DNA of 64,000 bases, from positions 462,313 through 526,312 of the forward strand of contig NZ_SMAO01000003.1 of NCBI RefSeq assembly GCF_004342175.1, given 5' to 3'. Of the stretch, positions 15,269 through 25,180 are shown piece after piece. A model generated the notes under the pieces. The model did not search any database. It was given only the letters and a program-made list of their open reading frames with translations, and was not told the DNA's origin. The translations under genes were made by a program, and so were the position numbers. Each line of letters opens with the position of its first letter. The stretch's first letter is position 1. The stretch comes from Thiobaca trueperi (lineage in GTDB: Bacteria; Pseudomonadota; Gammaproteobacteria; Chromatiales; Chromatiaceae).

Positions 15269-16336
15269 ATGATCCCAATCGATATCCGGCCGGACAAGCT
15301 CGCCGAGGAAATGTTCGACTACAGCCGCAAGCTGGGTCAGGGCATGGAAAACCTGCTCAATGCCGGCGAGATCGATACCGGCGTCAGCCCGAAACAGCCG
15401 GTCTATCGCGAAGACAAGCTGGTTCTGTATCGTTATGACACCCCCGAAGGCGTCACCCCCGGCCCGGTGCCGCTGCTGATCGTCTACGCCCTGGTCAACC
15501 GGCCCTACATGACCGACATCCAGGAAGACCGCTCGACCATCAAGGGCCTGCTGGCGACCGGCCAGGATGTCTATCTGATCGATTGGGGCTACCCGGATCA
15601 GGCCGACCGCGCCATCACCCTGGATGACTACATCAACGGCTACATCGATGGCTGCGTGGACTATCTGCGCGAGACGCATGGCGTTGATAAGATCAACATT
15701 CTGGGCATCTGCCAGGGCGGCGCCTTCAGTCTGATGTATGCCTCGATGCACCCGGATAAGGTCAACAATCTGGTGACGATGGTGACGCCGGTCGATTTCC
15801 AGACCCCCGGCAATCTGCTGTCGTCCTGGATCCAGAACATCGACATCGATCTGGCCGTCGATACCATGGGCAATATCCCGGGCGAACTGCTGAACTGGAC
15901 CTTCCTCTCGCTCAAGCCGTTCAGCCTGACCGGCCAGAAATACATCAATATGGTCGATCTGCTGGACGACCCGGACAAGGTCAAGAACTTCCTGCGGATG
16001 GAGAAGTGGATCTTCGACAGCCCGGACCAGGCCGGCGAGACCTTCCGCCAGTTCAGCAAGGACTTCTACCAGAAAAACGGCTTCATCAACGGCGGCGTCA
16101 TGCTCGGCGAGCGTGAAGTCGATCTGAAGAACGTCACCTGCCCGGTGCTCAACATCTTCGCACTGCAGGATCACCTGGTTCCGCCAGATGCCTCCAAGGC
16201 CATGAAGCCGCTGATCGGCAGCCAGGACTACACCGAACTCGCCTTCCCCGGCGGTCACATCGGCATCTATGTCAGCGGCAAGGCACAGAAAGAAGTCACG
16301 CCCGCCATTGGCAAGTGGCTGAACGCACGATCCTGA
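15269..16336 (+). CDS. phaC: Class III PHA synthase catalytic subunit PhaC
   Basis: Alpha/beta-hydrolase-fold polymerase (355 aa) that joins (R)-3-hydroxyacyl-CoA into polyester on the granule. The nucleophile is Cys148 in the lipase-box-like GICQGG. The general acid/base pair follows as Asp in FALQDHLVPP (about 302) and His in PGGHIG (about 331). Its short length separates class III enzymes from class I and II (about 560 aa or more). ATG at 15269 follows AGGAAAG. With phaE it forms an operon ending in a strong hairpin at 16436-16473, beyond repeat copy D. Confidence 0.97.
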   Translation: MIPIDIRPDKLAEEMFDYSRKLGQGMENLLNAGEIDTGVSPKQPVYREDKLVLYRYDTPEGVTPGPVPLLIVYALVNRPYMTDIQEDRSTIKGLLATGQDVYLIDWGYPDQADRAITLDDYINGYIDGCVDYLRETHGVDKINILGICQGGAFSLMYASMHPDKVNNLVTMVTPVDFQTPGNLLSSWIQNIDIDLAVDTMGNIPGELLNWTFLSLKPFSLTGQKYINMVDLLDDPDKVKNFLRMEKWIFDSPDQAGETFRQFSKDFYQKNGFINGGVMLGEREVDLKNVTCPVLNIFALQDHLVPPDASKAMKPLIGSQDYTELAFPGGHIGIYVSGKAQKEVTPAIGKWLNARS

Positions 16337-16337
16337 G

Positions 16338-16424
16338 TTAAACCGCGCCCGGTGCGGCATGTGATGTTTCTGGACTGGATCGGTCCTGGCAGAATCGACC
16401 ACGGCTGAAGCTGGCGCGGTTTAA
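16338..16424 (+). repeat. 87-bp TIR repeat, copy D
   Basis: Begins TTAAACCGCGCCCGGTGCGG and ends CTGGCGCGGTTTAA, starting 2 bp after the phaC stop. It is a forward-oriented, well-conserved copy. Confidence 0.85.
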
Positions 16425-16435
16425 GTCGCTCCAAA

Positions 16436-16473
16436 CGAAAAGGATGGGAAGCACGCGCATCCCATCCTTTTCG
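16436..16473. terminator. Strong bidirectional terminator after phaC
   Basis: CGAAAAGGATGGGA and TCCCATCCTTTTCG form a perfect 14-bp stem with a 10-nt loop and A/T-rich bases. It can end phaEC on the plus strand and the DedA gene on the minus strand. Confidence 0.85.
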
Positions 16474-16549
16474 CGCACTGGGTGCATGCCATCATCGGCG
16501 TGTCGCCCGTAAAACCCATCCAATCCGATCTCTCCCATCACCCTCCGCG

Positions 16550-16635
16550 TTAAACCGCGCCAGCTCCGGCAATCATGGACTCAGCAAACACCGATCCAGC
16601 CCAAGAACACCGCATACCGCGCTGGGCGCGGTTTA
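16550..16635 (-). repeat. 87-bp TIR repeat, copy E
   Basis: Begins TTAAACCGCGCCAGCTCCGG and ends CTGGGCGCGGTTTA. It is in the opposite orientation to copy D, so the phaC terminator is bracketed by an inverted pair. Confidence 0.85.
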
Positions 16636-16681
16636 GCAATGTCGCCGTTTGTGCAGGTTGCTCGTGGCCGGCAGATACCGA

Positions 16682-17299
16682 TCAGCGTCGGCGTCCGAAG
16701 AGATAGATGACGAATGCGGCAAGGAGCGCGACAGTGAGACCGAGCGCGAAGGGGCGGAGAGGCTCCAGGAACTCGACGATCCGGTTGAAATCCCGCTCCA
16801 GATAGAAGGCGCCCAGTCCGAAACTCAAGACCCATAGGGTGGTCCCCGCGCCGCTTGCGGCAAGAAAGCGCCACCAGGACATCAGCAGGATGCCCGCTGC
16901 AAGGTTGCTCGTCTGGCGTACTCCGTCCAGAAAGCGTGCGATCAGCAGGAGTCCCACGCCCCAGCGGTCAAACAGGCGTTCCAGTTTGGCCAGCCGTTCC
17001 GGGCGTTTGATGGTGCTGGCCAGAGATCGCTGTACGCCATAGCGCCCGATGACATAGCCGAGGATGTCTCCAAGCTGGGTGGCGAACCAGGCCACCAGCA
17101 GAACACTGACCAGATCCAGCTTGCCGCTGGCGGCCAGCAGGGCGCAGGCAATCAGCATGGTTTGCCCCGGCAGCGGAATACCGAAGCCCTCCACCAGGCA
17201 GGAAACAAACAGCGCCCAGAGGCCGTAGCGGTCAAGCAGCGGCTCCAGGCGGGCAATCTCTGTGGTCAATGTCGAGACGAATGCGGTTTCAAGGCTCAT
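16682..17299 (-). CDS. DedA-family membrane protein
   Basis: Polytopic inner-membrane protein (about 205 aa) of the DedA/SNARE-associated family, linked in other bacteria to undecaprenyl-phosphate or phospholipid flipping. The hallmark motif is VEGFGIPLPGQTMLIACALLAASG (E..G.P.PGE-type) near residues 38-50, followed by GDILGYVIGRYG and RFLDGVRQTSNLAAG with the conserved Arg. Several hydrophobic spans cover most of the rest. ATG at 17299 is preferred to an in-frame TTG at 17305. It lies next to two cytochrome genes but 75 bp apart; a functional link is not evident. Confidence 0.85.
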   Translation of the reverse strand: MSLETAFVSTLTTEIARLEPLLDRYGLWALFVSCLVEGFGIPLPGQTMLIACALLAASGKLDLVSVLLVAWFATQLGDILGYVIGRYGVQRSLASTIKRPERLAKLERLFDRWGVGLLLIARFLDGVRQTSNLAAGILLMSWWRFLAASGAGTTLWVLSFGLGAFYLERDFNRIVEFLEPLRPFALGLTVALLAAFVIYLFGRRR

Positions 17300-17373
17300 G
17301 TTCAATCGCTTGTGAGTCGGGCGGCATCAGCCAAAGACATTGAAAAGCGCCTCGTCTGGTCTGTGTGCGGCGT

Positions 17374-17706
17374 TCAGGGTGCCAGCAGGAAGGCGATCAG
17401 ATCGGCAAGCTCCTGGTCCGTCAACCCGGTTTTGGGCATCTGCGAATTGGGGATGACTGATTTCGGATCGCGCAGATAGCCTTCGATCCAGGCGGCATCC
17501 CGTCTGGAGGCGAGGCCGTCGAGCGGGCCGCCGACATGCGCCATCGGCCCGGACTCGCCGGCCCGGCTATGACAGAGGCTGCACATCTGGGCGGCGTAGA
17601 TCGCCTGTCCGGCCTGGATGTCGCCGGTCTGGGCGCTGGCAGGTGTGGCGCTCGTCATGAGCGTGGCGGCGATGATGAACAGGGTCAGGCTGGGACGAAG
17701 TGTCAT
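17374..17706 (-). CDS. Periplasmic monohaem cytochrome c
   Basis: Small class I cytochrome c (110 aa) with a Sec signal peptide ending near ASAQ (residue 26), one haem site CSLCH (residues 42-46) and a later Met ligand region (SVIPNSQMPKTGLTDQELADLIAFL). It overlaps the upstream tetrahaem cytochrome gene by 4 bp (ATGA), so the two are translated together. It probably accepts electrons from that membrane-anchored cytochrome in the periplasm. The final electron acceptor is unknown. Confidence 0.9.
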   Translation of the reverse strand: MTLRPSLTLFIIAATLMTSATPASAQTGDIQAGQAIYAAQMCSLCHSRAGESGPMAHVGGPLDGLASRRDAAWIEGYLRDPKSVIPNSQMPKTGLTDQELADLIAFLLAP

Positions 17707-18275
17707 GGCGTGTGCTCCTGGATGCTGTTGGCCGGCGTTGCCTCGTCTGAAGAGAGACGCGCACGCAGATCCTTGTGGCCGACCTGGGTATGGCAGGTCA
17801 CACACTGCATGGCTCCTTCGCTCTTGAAGTAGGTCTGGTGGGCGAAGGTCGCGGTCGGGGTTTGATCCCTGGCCCGGTCGAGATGCGTATGGCACTGCCG
17901 ACAGCCTGAATCGTAAACATAAGACCCGCGCTGCTCCAGCCTGCCGATCCAGTCCGGCTCCCTGAAGATCGCGACCAGTTCGGCCCAGATGTCGTAAATA
18001 CCGGTTCGGGTCTTGGCGAGCAGATAGGCGCCGGGGCTGTCGTGAGGCAGATGACAGTCGGCGCAGGCGGCGCTCAACCCCTTTGAATTCTGCCCCCCGT
18101 GGAGATCCAGGGCGTGGGTCTCGGCGAAGGGTTTCATGGTGTGACAGACGGAACAGAAGGATTCGTCGGATGTGGCCTGAATGACGCTCTCGGTCAGGGT
18201 CCAGGAACCCGCGACGATGATCGCCAGGGCGCTGAGCGAGAGGAGGGCGAGCGACAGCCATTTGAGCTTTTTCAT
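17703..18275 (-). CDS. NapC/NirT-type tetrahaem cytochrome c
   Basis: Membrane-anchored tetrahaem cytochrome (190 aa) of the NapC/NirT/NrfH type, which oxidises quinol and hands electrons to periplasmic partners. One N-terminal anchor (about residues 5-25) precedes four CxxCH sites: CSVCHTMKP (41), CADCH (70), CRQCH (125) and CVTCH (157). The CxxCHxMxP pattern at the first haem is typical. It is coupled to the monohaem cytochrome downstream. No nitrate, nitrite, TMAO or DMSO reductase is nearby, so the partner enzyme is unknown. It may be part of a glnD-map-linked transcription unit, 18 bp after glnD, or be independent. Confidence 0.88.
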   Translation of the reverse strand: MKKLKWLSLALLSLSALAIIVAGSWTLTESVIQATSDESFCSVCHTMKPFAETHALDLHGGQNSKGLSAACADCHLPHDSPGAYLLAKTRTGIYDIWAELVAIFREPDWIGRLEQRGSYVYDSGCRQCHTHLDRARDQTPTATFAHQTYFKSEGAMQCVTCHTQVGHKDLRARLSSDEATPANSIQEHTP

Positions 18276-18293
18276 GATTTTGGCGCGGTGCGG

Positions 18294-20918
18294 TCAGGTT
18301 GGCGACTGTTTTTCGAGCCGGTCATGGATTTCGCGGCGCAGACAGGCGAGCGCGTTTTCGCAGGTGATGGGTGTGTCATCTTCGCTGGTGATGAAAAAGA
18401 CATCCTCGACCTCGGCGCCGACCGTGGCGATCTTGGCGTTCTGCAGACGGATGCCGCAGCTCTCGAACACGTCGCCAACCTCGGCGAGCAGTCCGGGGCG
18501 GTCGAGTGTGCTCAGGCGCATGATGGTGCGGCGGTTGGTGTCGTCAGTCGCGAAACTGACCCGGGTCTCGATCGGGAAATAGCGGTGACGGCGGGGGATG
18601 GCGCGTGCCACTTTGATGCTGGAGCTGGCCTGTTCGACGATATTCCGCGCCAGAATGAGGCGGATTTCATCCATCCGCTGTGGATCATCGACCGGCGAGC
18701 CGTCCTGATCCAGTACCTGATAGCTGTTGACGGCCATCCCATCGCTGGTGGTCAGCACGCGGGCGTCCATGACGCTCAGACGCATCTGATCCAGCAGTGC
18801 CGTGGTGTGGGCGAAGAGATTGGCGCGGTCGTGGCAGTAGATGAAGATCTCGGTGCCGCCGCGCGCCGTCACCGGGCGGATGACCACCAGCGGCAGTTGC
18901 GAAGGGTCGGCGGCGAGGATCTGGCGGGTCTGCCAGGCGATTTCGTCCGGCAGGTTGTGCAGGAAGAAATCCAGGCCGAAGCGGACCCAGAGCGCATGGC
19001 AGGCGTCGCGATCATCGCCGTCACGCGCCATCAGGCGCATGGCTTCGGCCTGTTTCTGCGCGATGAGTTCGTCCTGTGCCTGCGGATTGTCGAGTCCGCG
19101 CAGCAGGGCGCGGCGGGTGCCCTGGTACAGCTCGCGCAGGAGCGCGTCCATCCAACTGTTCCAGCGTCCGGGATTGGTGGCGCGGGCATCGGCGACGGTG
19201 AGCAGATAGAGATAATCGAGCCGGGTCGGGTCGCCAATGAGCGCGGCGAACGCCTGCACGACCTCGGGGTCGCTGATGTCCTTGCGCTGGGCCGTCATCG
19301 ACATGACCAGATGCTGTTCCACCAGCCAGGCGACCAGTCGGCTGTCGAATTCGCTCAGACCGTGCAGCCGGCAGAAATCCCAGGCGTCGCGTGCGCCGAG
19401 GCTCGAATGATCGCCGCCCCGACCCTTGGCGATGTCGTGGAAGAGACCGCCCAGATACAGCAGTTCGAGTTTGGGGATGCGCCGGGCGATGGCGCTGCAC
19501 AGCGGGAATTCGTCGTCATGTTTGGGGATGGCGAAGCGGCGCAGATTGCGCACCAGCATCAGCGTGTGTTCATCGACCGTGTAGACATGCAGCAGATCGT
19601 ACTGCATGCGTCCGACGATGTTGGCGAAGGCCGGGAGATAGGCCGCCAGCACGCCATAGCGGTTCATGCGGCGGATGGCATGGGTCAGTCCGTGCGGCTC
19701 GCGCAGGATCTCCATGAAGAGACTGCGGGCGCGCAGATCGGCGCGGAAGGCGTCATCGATACGATGACGGTTCTCGCGGATCAGACGAATGGTGCTGGCG
19801 CGCACGCCTTCCAGTTCGGGCTTGATCTGGAGTAGATGGAAGACCTCCAGCAGCGCGATCGGATAGCGCCGGAAGACGCCGGGCGAGGTGACTTCGAGAT
19901 ACCCGCTGCGCGACTGGAATCGCTTGTTGATCGGCACCGGCGGGCCGATCCCGTCATGCAGCAGGATCGCCTCGCGAAACAACTGGAGCAGCATTTCGTT
20001 GAGCCGGTTGAGTTCCTGCACCGTGCGGTAGTACTGCTGCATGAATTGCTCGACGGCGAGATTGTTCTCGCCATCGCAGAAGCCGAACTGGTTGGCCAGG
20101 GTGCGCTGATAGTCGAAGAGCAGGCGATCCTCACGCCGTCCGGCGAGCTGGTGCAGGGCGAAACGGATGCGCCACAGCAGGGTCTGACCGGCGATCAGCG
20201 CCTCATGCTCGGCCTCGGTGAGAAAATCGTGATCGACCAGATCGTGCAGGGTCTCGGCGGCGAAATGACGCTTGGCGACCCAGCCGATCATCTGGATGTC
20301 GCGCAGTCCGCCGGGGTTTTCCTTGATGTTGGGTTCCAGGTTGTACGCCGTGTCGCCGTATTTCTGCCAGCGCGCACGCTGTTCCAGGGTCTTGGCGGCA
20401 AAGAACGCCTCGCTGTTCCAGATGTGCTCGGGGGCGGTTGCCTCGCGCATCTGCCGGCAGAGCGATTCGTTGCCGCTCAGTGGCCGCGCCTCCAGCAGGT
20501 TGGTCATGACGGTGACATCGCCTGCGGCCTCGCGCACGCAGTCCGCAACGGTGCGCACGCTGTGCCCGACCTCCAGTCCGATGTCCCACAGGAAGGTCAC
20601 CAGCCGTCCCAGCGGCTCGGCAAGACGGCTGTCGGCCTCGGGTTCGATCAGGATCAGGATGTCGATGTCCGATGCCGGTTGCAGCTCCTGACGGCCATAA
20701 CCGCCGACCGCCATCAAAGCGGCGTCGTCGGCTTCGCCAAGATGCTCGGTCCAGACCTCGCGCAGCACGGCATCGATCAGGCGGCTGCGCTCCAGTACCA
20801 GCATGGCGACTGGCGCGCCCTGATCGAACTGCCGGTAGAGATCGTCCCGGCCCGCCCGCAGTCGGTCCTTGTAGCTGGCGAGAAGGCTGGTTGCGGCGGT
20901 GGGCGGTTGCATGTTCAT
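18294..20918 (-). CDS. glnD: PII uridylyltransferase/uridylyl-removing enzyme
   Basis: Bifunctional nitrogen sensor (874 aa; E. coli 890) that uridylylates PII at low glutamine and removes UMP at high glutamine. The nucleotidyltransferase motif is GGYGRQELQPASDIDILIL near residues 67-85. The HD hydrolase domain is in the middle (HVYTVDEHTLMLVRNLRRF and LFHDIAKGRGGDHS). Two ACT domains at the C-terminus sense glutamine (IFIYCHDRANLF and STLDRPGLLAEVGDVFE). It overlaps map by 4 bp, the usual gammaproteobacterial map-glnD order. Confidence 0.97.
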   Translation of the reverse strand: MNMQPPTAATSLLASYKDRLRAGRDDLYRQFDQGAPVAMLVLERSRLIDAVLREVWTEHLGEADDAALMAVGGYGRQELQPASDIDILILIEPEADSRLAEPLGRLVTFLWDIGLEVGHSVRTVADCVREAAGDVTVMTNLLEARPLSGNESLCRQMREATAPEHIWNSEAFFAAKTLEQRARWQKYGDTAYNLEPNIKENPGGLRDIQMIGWVAKRHFAAETLHDLVDHDFLTEAEHEALIAGQTLLWRIRFALHQLAGRREDRLLFDYQRTLANQFGFCDGENNLAVEQFMQQYYRTVQELNRLNEMLLQLFREAILLHDGIGPPVPINKRFQSRSGYLEVTSPGVFRRYPIALLEVFHLLQIKPELEGVRASTIRLIRENRHRIDDAFRADLRARSLFMEILREPHGLTHAIRRMNRYGVLAAYLPAFANIVGRMQYDLLHVYTVDEHTLMLVRNLRRFAIPKHDDEFPLCSAIARRIPKLELLYLGGLFHDIAKGRGGDHSSLGARDAWDFCRLHGLSEFDSRLVAWLVEQHLVMSMTAQRKDISDPEVVQAFAALIGDPTRLDYLYLLTVADARATNPGRWNSWMDALLRELYQGTRRALLRGLDNPQAQDELIAQKQAEAMRLMARDGDDRDACHALWVRFGLDFFLHNLPDEIAWQTRQILAADPSQLPLVVIRPVTARGGTEIFIYCHDRANLFAHTTALLDQMRLSVMDARVLTTSDGMAVNSYQVLDQDGSPVDDPQRMDEIRLILARNIVEQASSSIKVARAIPRRHRYFPIETRVSFATDDTNRRTIMRLSTLDRPGLLAEVGDVFESCGIRLQNAKIATVGAEVEDVFFITSEDDTPITCENALACLRREIHDRLEKQSPT

Positions 20919-21694
20919 GAGGCGAGTTCGTCGCGTTCCTCCGCGCGCAGGGTGAGGATTTCATGACCATCGGGGGTGACGAGGATCATATGCTCCCATT
21001 GCGCCGACAGGCTGCGATCCTTGGTGACCACCGTCCAGCCGTCGGGCAGGACCTTGATGAAGCGTTTGCCGGCATTGACCATGGGCTCCACGGTGAAACA
21101 CATCCCCGGTTGCAGCACCAGACCCTCGCCGGGTTTGCCATAGTGCAGAACCTGGGGCTCCTCATGGAACTCGCGTCCGATGCCGTGCCCGCAGTATTCG
21201 CGCACCACCGAATAACCCTGAGATTCGACGAAACGCTGGATGGCGTGACCGACATCGCCGAGCGTGGCGCCCGGACGGATGGCGGCGATGCCCAGCAGCA
21301 TGGCCTGCTGGGTGACGGTGACCAGACGCCGGGCGAGCACCGAGGGTTCACCGACGAAGAACATCTTGCTGGTGTCGCCGTGGTAGCCGTCCTTGATCAC
21401 AGTGATGTCGATGTTGACGATGTCGCCTTTCTTGAGACGCTTGCCGCCAGGAATGCCGTGGCACACCTGATGATTGATCGAGGTGCAGATCGATTTGGGG
21501 AAGTTGCGATAGTTCAGCGGGGCGGGGATCGCCTGCTGAACCTCGGTGATGTACTGGTGACAGAGACGGTTCAGCTCGTCGGTCGTGACGCCGGGCTGGA
21601 CATAGGGTCCGATCATGTCGAGCACATCGGCGGCGAGCCGGCCGGCGACGCGCATCTTGGCGATCGCCTCAGGAGTCTTGATCTGCACACTCAT
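20915..21694 (-). CDS. map: Methionine aminopeptidase type I
   Basis: Cytosolic metalloprotease (259 aa) removing the initiator Met. Metal ligands are seen in the order D (IVNIDITV), D (YHGDTSKMF), H (CGHGIG), E (FTVEPMV) and E (QWEHMILV). ATG at 21694 is chosen because MSVQIKTPEAIAKMRVAGRLAA aligns with E. coli MAISIKTPEDIEKM; an upstream ATG at 21715 adds seven residues. It is divergent from rpsB over about 290 bp, the standard arrangement. Confidence 0.96.
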   Translation of the reverse strand: MSVQIKTPEAIAKMRVAGRLAADVLDMIGPYVQPGVTTDELNRLCHQYITEVQQAIPAPLNYRNFPKSICTSINHQVCHGIPGGKRLKKGDIVNIDITVIKDGYHGDTSKMFFVGEPSVLARRLVTVTQQAMLLGIAAIRPGATLGDVGHAIQRFVESQGYSVVREYCGHGIGREFHEEPQVLHYGKPGEGLVLQPGMCFTVEPMVNAGKRFIKVLPDGWTVVTKDRSLSAQWEHMILVTPDGHEILTLRAEERDELAS

Positions 21695-21754
21695 CGTCGT
21701 ATTTGAGGCGTCCATTGATTTTTAAGATCGGATCTCGGCAGGAAACCGGGGCAA

Positions 21755-21784
21755 TTGCCCGTATCGAGCCAGCTATGGTATAAA
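21755..21784 (+). promoter_or_regulatory. rpsB promoter
   Basis: TTGCCC and TATAAA are separated by 18 bp, about 200 bp before rpsB. The long GC-rich leader between promoter and rpsB is consistent with an autoregulated S2 leader as in enterobacteria; I cannot verify its fold. Confidence 0.5.
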
Positions 21785-21986
21785 ACGCGGCGCGCTGCCG
21801 CAATCGACCGGATGTCTGTTCAAACCGGTGCTGGCGCTCGCGCCAGGCGGAAAACCTTGGTTTTTCGCTTTCTTTTTATCTGTCCACACATGCGTCGACA
21901 CATTGCGGCTGGGTGCCTGGCAAAGCGTTCCAGGTTGCCGCGTGGGACGCATGGAGGCCCAACCCAAACCTTAGAGGAAGAAGACC

Positions 21987-22736
21987 TTGAGCGACGTGAC
22001 CATGCGCCAGATGCTGGAAGCCGGTGTCCATTTCGGCCACCAGACCCGCTACTGGAACCCCAAGATGGGTGCCTTTATCTTTGGGCATCGCAACAAGATT
22101 CATATCGTCAACCTGGAAAAGACCCTCCCGCTGTATCAGGATGCGGTCAATTTCATGGGTACCCTGGCTGCCAACGGCGGCAAGATTCTCTTCGTCGGCA
22201 CCAAGCGCGCCGCCCGCGACGCCATTCGCGACGAGGCGCTGCGCTGCGGCATGCCGTTCGTGAATCATCGCTGGCTCGGCGGCATGCTGACCAACTTCAA
22301 GACCATCCGCCAGTCGGTCAAGCGGCTCAAGGATCTGGAATCCATGTTCGAGAGCGGCACCATCGAGCGCTTCAACAAGAAAGAGGCGCTGGGTCTGTCG
22401 CGTGAGCGCGCCAAGCTGGAGCAGAGCCTCGGCGGCATCAAGGACATGGACGGTCTGCCTGACGCCATGTTCGTCATCGATGTCGGCCACGAGAAGATCG
22501 CCGTGACCGAGGCCAACAAGCTCGGCATCCCGGTCATCGGCGTGGTCGATACCAACAACGACCCGAGCAACGTCGATTACGTCATCCCCGGCAACGACGA
22601 CGCCATCCGCGCCGTGCAGCTCTATATCAGCGGCGCCGCGAGCGCCATTCTCGACGGTCGCGATACGGCGGCGGCGATGGTCGGTCGTCGCGAGACCTTC
22701 ATCGACGAAACGGCGCAGGTTGCCGATCCTTCCTGA
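21987..22736 (+). CDS. rpsB: 30S ribosomal protein S2
   Basis: Ribosomal protein S2 (249 aa). [25 protein letters not shown] aligns with E. coli S2, which fixes the start at TTG 21987, preceded by GAGGAAG. Conserved [12 protein letters not shown] and the central [10 protein letters not shown] are present. It leads the rpsB-tsf-pyrH-frr group, but a 17-bp perfect inverted repeat lies between it and tsf. Confidence 0.97.
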   Translation: MSDVTMRQMLEAGVHFGHQTRYWNPKMGAFIFGHRNKIHIVNLEKTLPLYQDAVNFMGTLAANGGKILFVGTKRAARDAIRDEALRCGMPFVNHRWLGGMLTNFKTIRQSVKRLKDLESMFESGTIERFNKKEALGLSRERAKLEQSLGGIKDMDGLPDAMFVIDVGHEKIAVTEANKLGIPVIGVVDTNNDPSNVDYVIPGNDDAIRAVQLYISGAASAILDGRDTAAAMVGRRETFIDETAQVADPS

Positions 22737-22785
22737 TGGCTTCGGCGGTCGGTCGTCGTTTGCAGGCAGTGATCGCTGTTAATTA

Positions 22786-22847
22786 GACAGGATTAACAGG
22801 ATGAACAGGCTTAAAACAAGCGGTTAAAAAATCCTGTTAATCCTGTC
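22786..22847. repeat. ACAGGATTAACAGGAT hairpin repeat R1 (rpsB-tsf)
   Basis: GACAGGATTAACAGGAT and ATCCTGTTAATCCTGTC form a perfect 17-bp inverted repeat with a 28-nt loop. Five related copies occur in the window. This one sits in the middle of the rpsB-tsf operon and could terminate or process the transcript. Confidence 0.85.
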
Positions 22848-22920
22848 AAAAGTGATACCTGCAAAAAACTGACGACTGACAACTGAAAACTGACGACTAG
22901 ATTATTGAGGTAGTTCAGAC

Positions 22921-23808
22921 ATGGCGATTTCAGCCGCATTGGTGAAGGAACTGCGCGAGCGCACGGGCGCCGGCATGATGGAATGCAAGGGCGCGCTCGT
23001 CGAGGCCAATGGCGATATCGAGGCGGCCATCGAGGCGATGCGCAAGTCCGGTCAGGCCAAGGCCGCGAAGAAGTCCGGGCGCATCGCCGCCGAAGGCGTG
23101 GTCATGATCGCGATTGCGGATGACCGTCGGCGCGGGGTGGTGGTCGAAATCAATTGCGAGACCGATTTTGTGGGCAAGGACGCGAGCTTCCAGGCCTTTG
23201 CCGAGGCCGTGGTCGCGACGGCGCTGACGAGTGCGGCACAGGATGCCGCCGCGCTGGCGTCCGAGCCGCTGGCCGGTGATTCCGCGCAGACCGTCGATGG
23301 CGCACGCGAGGCGCTGATCGCCAAGATCGGCGAGAACATCCAGGTCCGCCGTCTGCTGCGTTTCGATGGCGTCGAGGGCGCGCTGCACAGCTATCGTCAT
23401 GGCGTGCGTATCGGCGTGGTGGTGGATCTGGTCGGCGGTGATGAGGCGTTGGGCCGCGATCTGGCGATGCATGTCGCTGCGACCAATCCGCTCTGCATCG
23501 GGGCCGATCAGGTGCCGGCCGAGCTCCTGGACAAGGAGCGCGAGATCTTCAAGGCGCAGGCGCTGGAGAGCGGCAAGCCCGAGGCTATCGTCGATAAGAT
23601 GATCGAAGGCCGGATGCGCAAATATCTCGAAGAAGTCACCCTGCTCGGTCAGCCTTTCGTCAAGGATCCCGAGCAGTCGGTCGAAAAGCTCCTCAAGCAG
23701 GCCGGCGCTCAGGTGCGCAACTTTGCACGCATCGAGGTCGGTGAAGGCATCGAGAAGAAGACCGAGAACTTCGCCGAGGAAGTCATGGCCCAGGTGCGCG
23801 CCAACTGA
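22921..23808 (+). CDS. tsf: Elongation factor Ts
   Basis: Guanine-nucleotide exchange factor for EF-Tu (295 aa; E. coli 283). The N-terminal UBA-like domain has [20 protein letters not shown] (about 10-28). The TDFVGKD-type motif is [16 protein letters not shown] near 81. The dimerisation and C-terminal modules follow. ATG at 22921 follows GAGGTAG. It lies 184 bp after rpsB, wider than usual because of repeat R1 and a short series of ACTGAC-like repeats at about 22867-22900. Confidence 0.96.
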   Translation: MAISAALVKELRERTGAGMMECKGALVEANGDIEAAIEAMRKSGQAKAAKKSGRIAAEGVVMIAIADDRRRGVVVEINCETDFVGKDASFQAFAEAVVATALTSAAQDAAALASEPLAGDSAQTVDGAREALIAKIGENIQVRRLLRFDGVEGALHSYRHGVRIGVVVDLVGGDEALGRDLAMHVAATNPLCIGADQVPAELLDKEREIFKAQALESGKPEAIVDKMIEGRMRKYLEEVTLLGQPFVKDPEQSVEKLLKQAGAQVRNFARIEVGEGIEKKTENFAEEVMAQVRAN

Positions 23809-23873
23809 TCGCGAGCAGTCCATTCGGTTATCCTCCGCCCCCATCCGCTTCAGACACGACGAGGTCAACGGTC

Positions 23874-24596
23874 ATGCCGGCCCCAGTCTATCGACGCATC
23901 CTGCTCAAGCTCAGTGGCGAGGCGCTGATGGGTGCGGGCGCGCACGGCATTGATCCCGATGTGCTGGATCGCTTCGCCGCCGATGTCCGTGAACTCGTCG
24001 GCGCGGGGGTCCAGGTCGGTCTGGTGATTGGCGGGGGTAATCTTTTTCGCGGCGCAGGACTGGCAGCGCGGGGAATGGATCGCGTGACCGGCGATCACAT
24101 GGGCATGCTGGCCACGCTCATGAACGCGCTGGCGATGCAGGATGCACTGGAGCGGCTGGGTGCCCCGGCGCGGGTCATGTCGGCCCTCAGCGTGGAGCGG
24201 GTCTGCGAGGACTATGTCCGTCGGGATGCCATGCGTCATCTGGAAAAGGGACGGGTGGTGATCTTCGCCGCCGGGACCGGCAACCCGTTTTTCACCACGG
24301 ATACCGCCGCCAGTCTGCGGGCGATCGAGGTCGGGGCGGAGCTGCTGATCAAGGCCACCAAGGTCGATGGGATCTATTCCGCCGACCCGATGACCGATCC
24401 GGGCGCGACCTTCTATCCCCGCATCAGCTATGGGCAGGCGCTGCGTGAAGGGCTCAAGGTCATGGACACCACCGCCATCGTGCTGTGCCGGGACCACGGC
24501 ATGCCACTGCGTGTCATGAATATCAACGCATCCGGTGCCCTGCTGCGGTTGATCCGTGGCGAAGACATTGGATCATTGGTTGTAAGCGGGAACTAA
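23874..24596 (+). CDS. pyrH: UMP kinase
   Basis: Hexameric bacterial UMP kinase (240 aa) phosphorylating UMP to UDP. It shows [13 protein letters not shown] at the N-terminus, [10 protein letters not shown] near 50, [12 protein letters not shown] near 66 and [16 protein letters not shown] near 140, all family hallmarks. ATG at 23874, 65 bp after tsf and 1 bp before frr. Confidence 0.97.
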   Translation: MPAPVYRRILLKLSGEALMGAGAHGIDPDVLDRFAADVRELVGAGVQVGLVIGGGNLFRGAGLAARGMDRVTGDHMGMLATLMNALAMQDALERLGAPARVMSALSVERVCEDYVRRDAMRHLEKGRVVIFAAGTGNPFFTTDTAASLRAIEVGAELLIKATKVDGIYSADPMTDPGATFYPRISYGQALREGLKVMDTTAIVLCRDHGMPLRVMNINASGALLRLIRGEDIGSLVVSGN

Positions 24597-24597
24597 G

Positions 24598-25155
24598 ATG
24601 ATCGACGATATCAAGAAAGATGCGGGTGAACGCATGGGCAAGAGTGTCGAGTCGCTCTCGCACGAACTCGCCAAGATCCGTACCGGTCGTGCCCATCCGT
24701 CGCTGCTCGACCATATCATGGTCTCCTATTACGGGCAGGACGTGCCGATCCGGCAGGTCGCCAATATCAATGCCGAGGATGCGCGGACCCTGGCCGTCAC
24801 GCCCTGGGAGCGGAACATGGTGCAGGCGGTCGAGAAGGCCATCATGCAATCCGATCTGGGCCTGAACCCCAACACCGCCGGGACCGTGATCCGCGTGCCC
24901 ATGCCGGCTCTGACCGAAGAACGGCGGCGCGATCTCATCAAGGTCGCGCGCAACGAGGCCGAGCAGGCCCGCGTGGCGGTGCGCAATATCCGTCGCGACG
25001 CCAATCACGACCTCAAGGAACTGGTGAAAGAGAAGGAAATCTCCGAGGACGACGAGCGTCGCGGTCAGGAGATCGTGCAGAAACTCACCGATCAGTACAT
25101 CAAAGAGATCGATGCCGTGCTGGCCGAGAAGGAACAGGATCTGATGTCGATCTGA
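24598..25155 (+). CDS. frr: Ribosome recycling factor
   Basis: 185-residue RRF that splits post-termination ribosomes with EF-G. It has the family features [16 protein letters not shown] (about 26-41), [16 protein letters not shown] and the long helical C-terminal part with [23 protein letters not shown] sequence. ATG at 24598 follows pyrH by 1 bp. Confidence 0.97.
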   Translation: MIDDIKKDAGERMGKSVESLSHELAKIRTGRAHPSLLDHIMVSYYGQDVPIRQVANINAEDARTLAVTPWERNMVQAVEKAIMQSDLGLNPNTAGTVIRVPMPALTEERRRDLIKVARNEAEQARVAVRNIRRDANHDLKELVKEKEISEDDERRGQEIVQKLTDQYIKEIDAVLAEKEQDLMSI

Positions 25156-25180
25156 CGCCGGTTGCCGACTGACTCCTATC

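Noticed and set aside
18099..19835. 578-codon open frame antisense to glnD
   Set aside because: Shadow of glnD in GC-rich DNA; composition is Gln/Asp/Gly-rich without domains.
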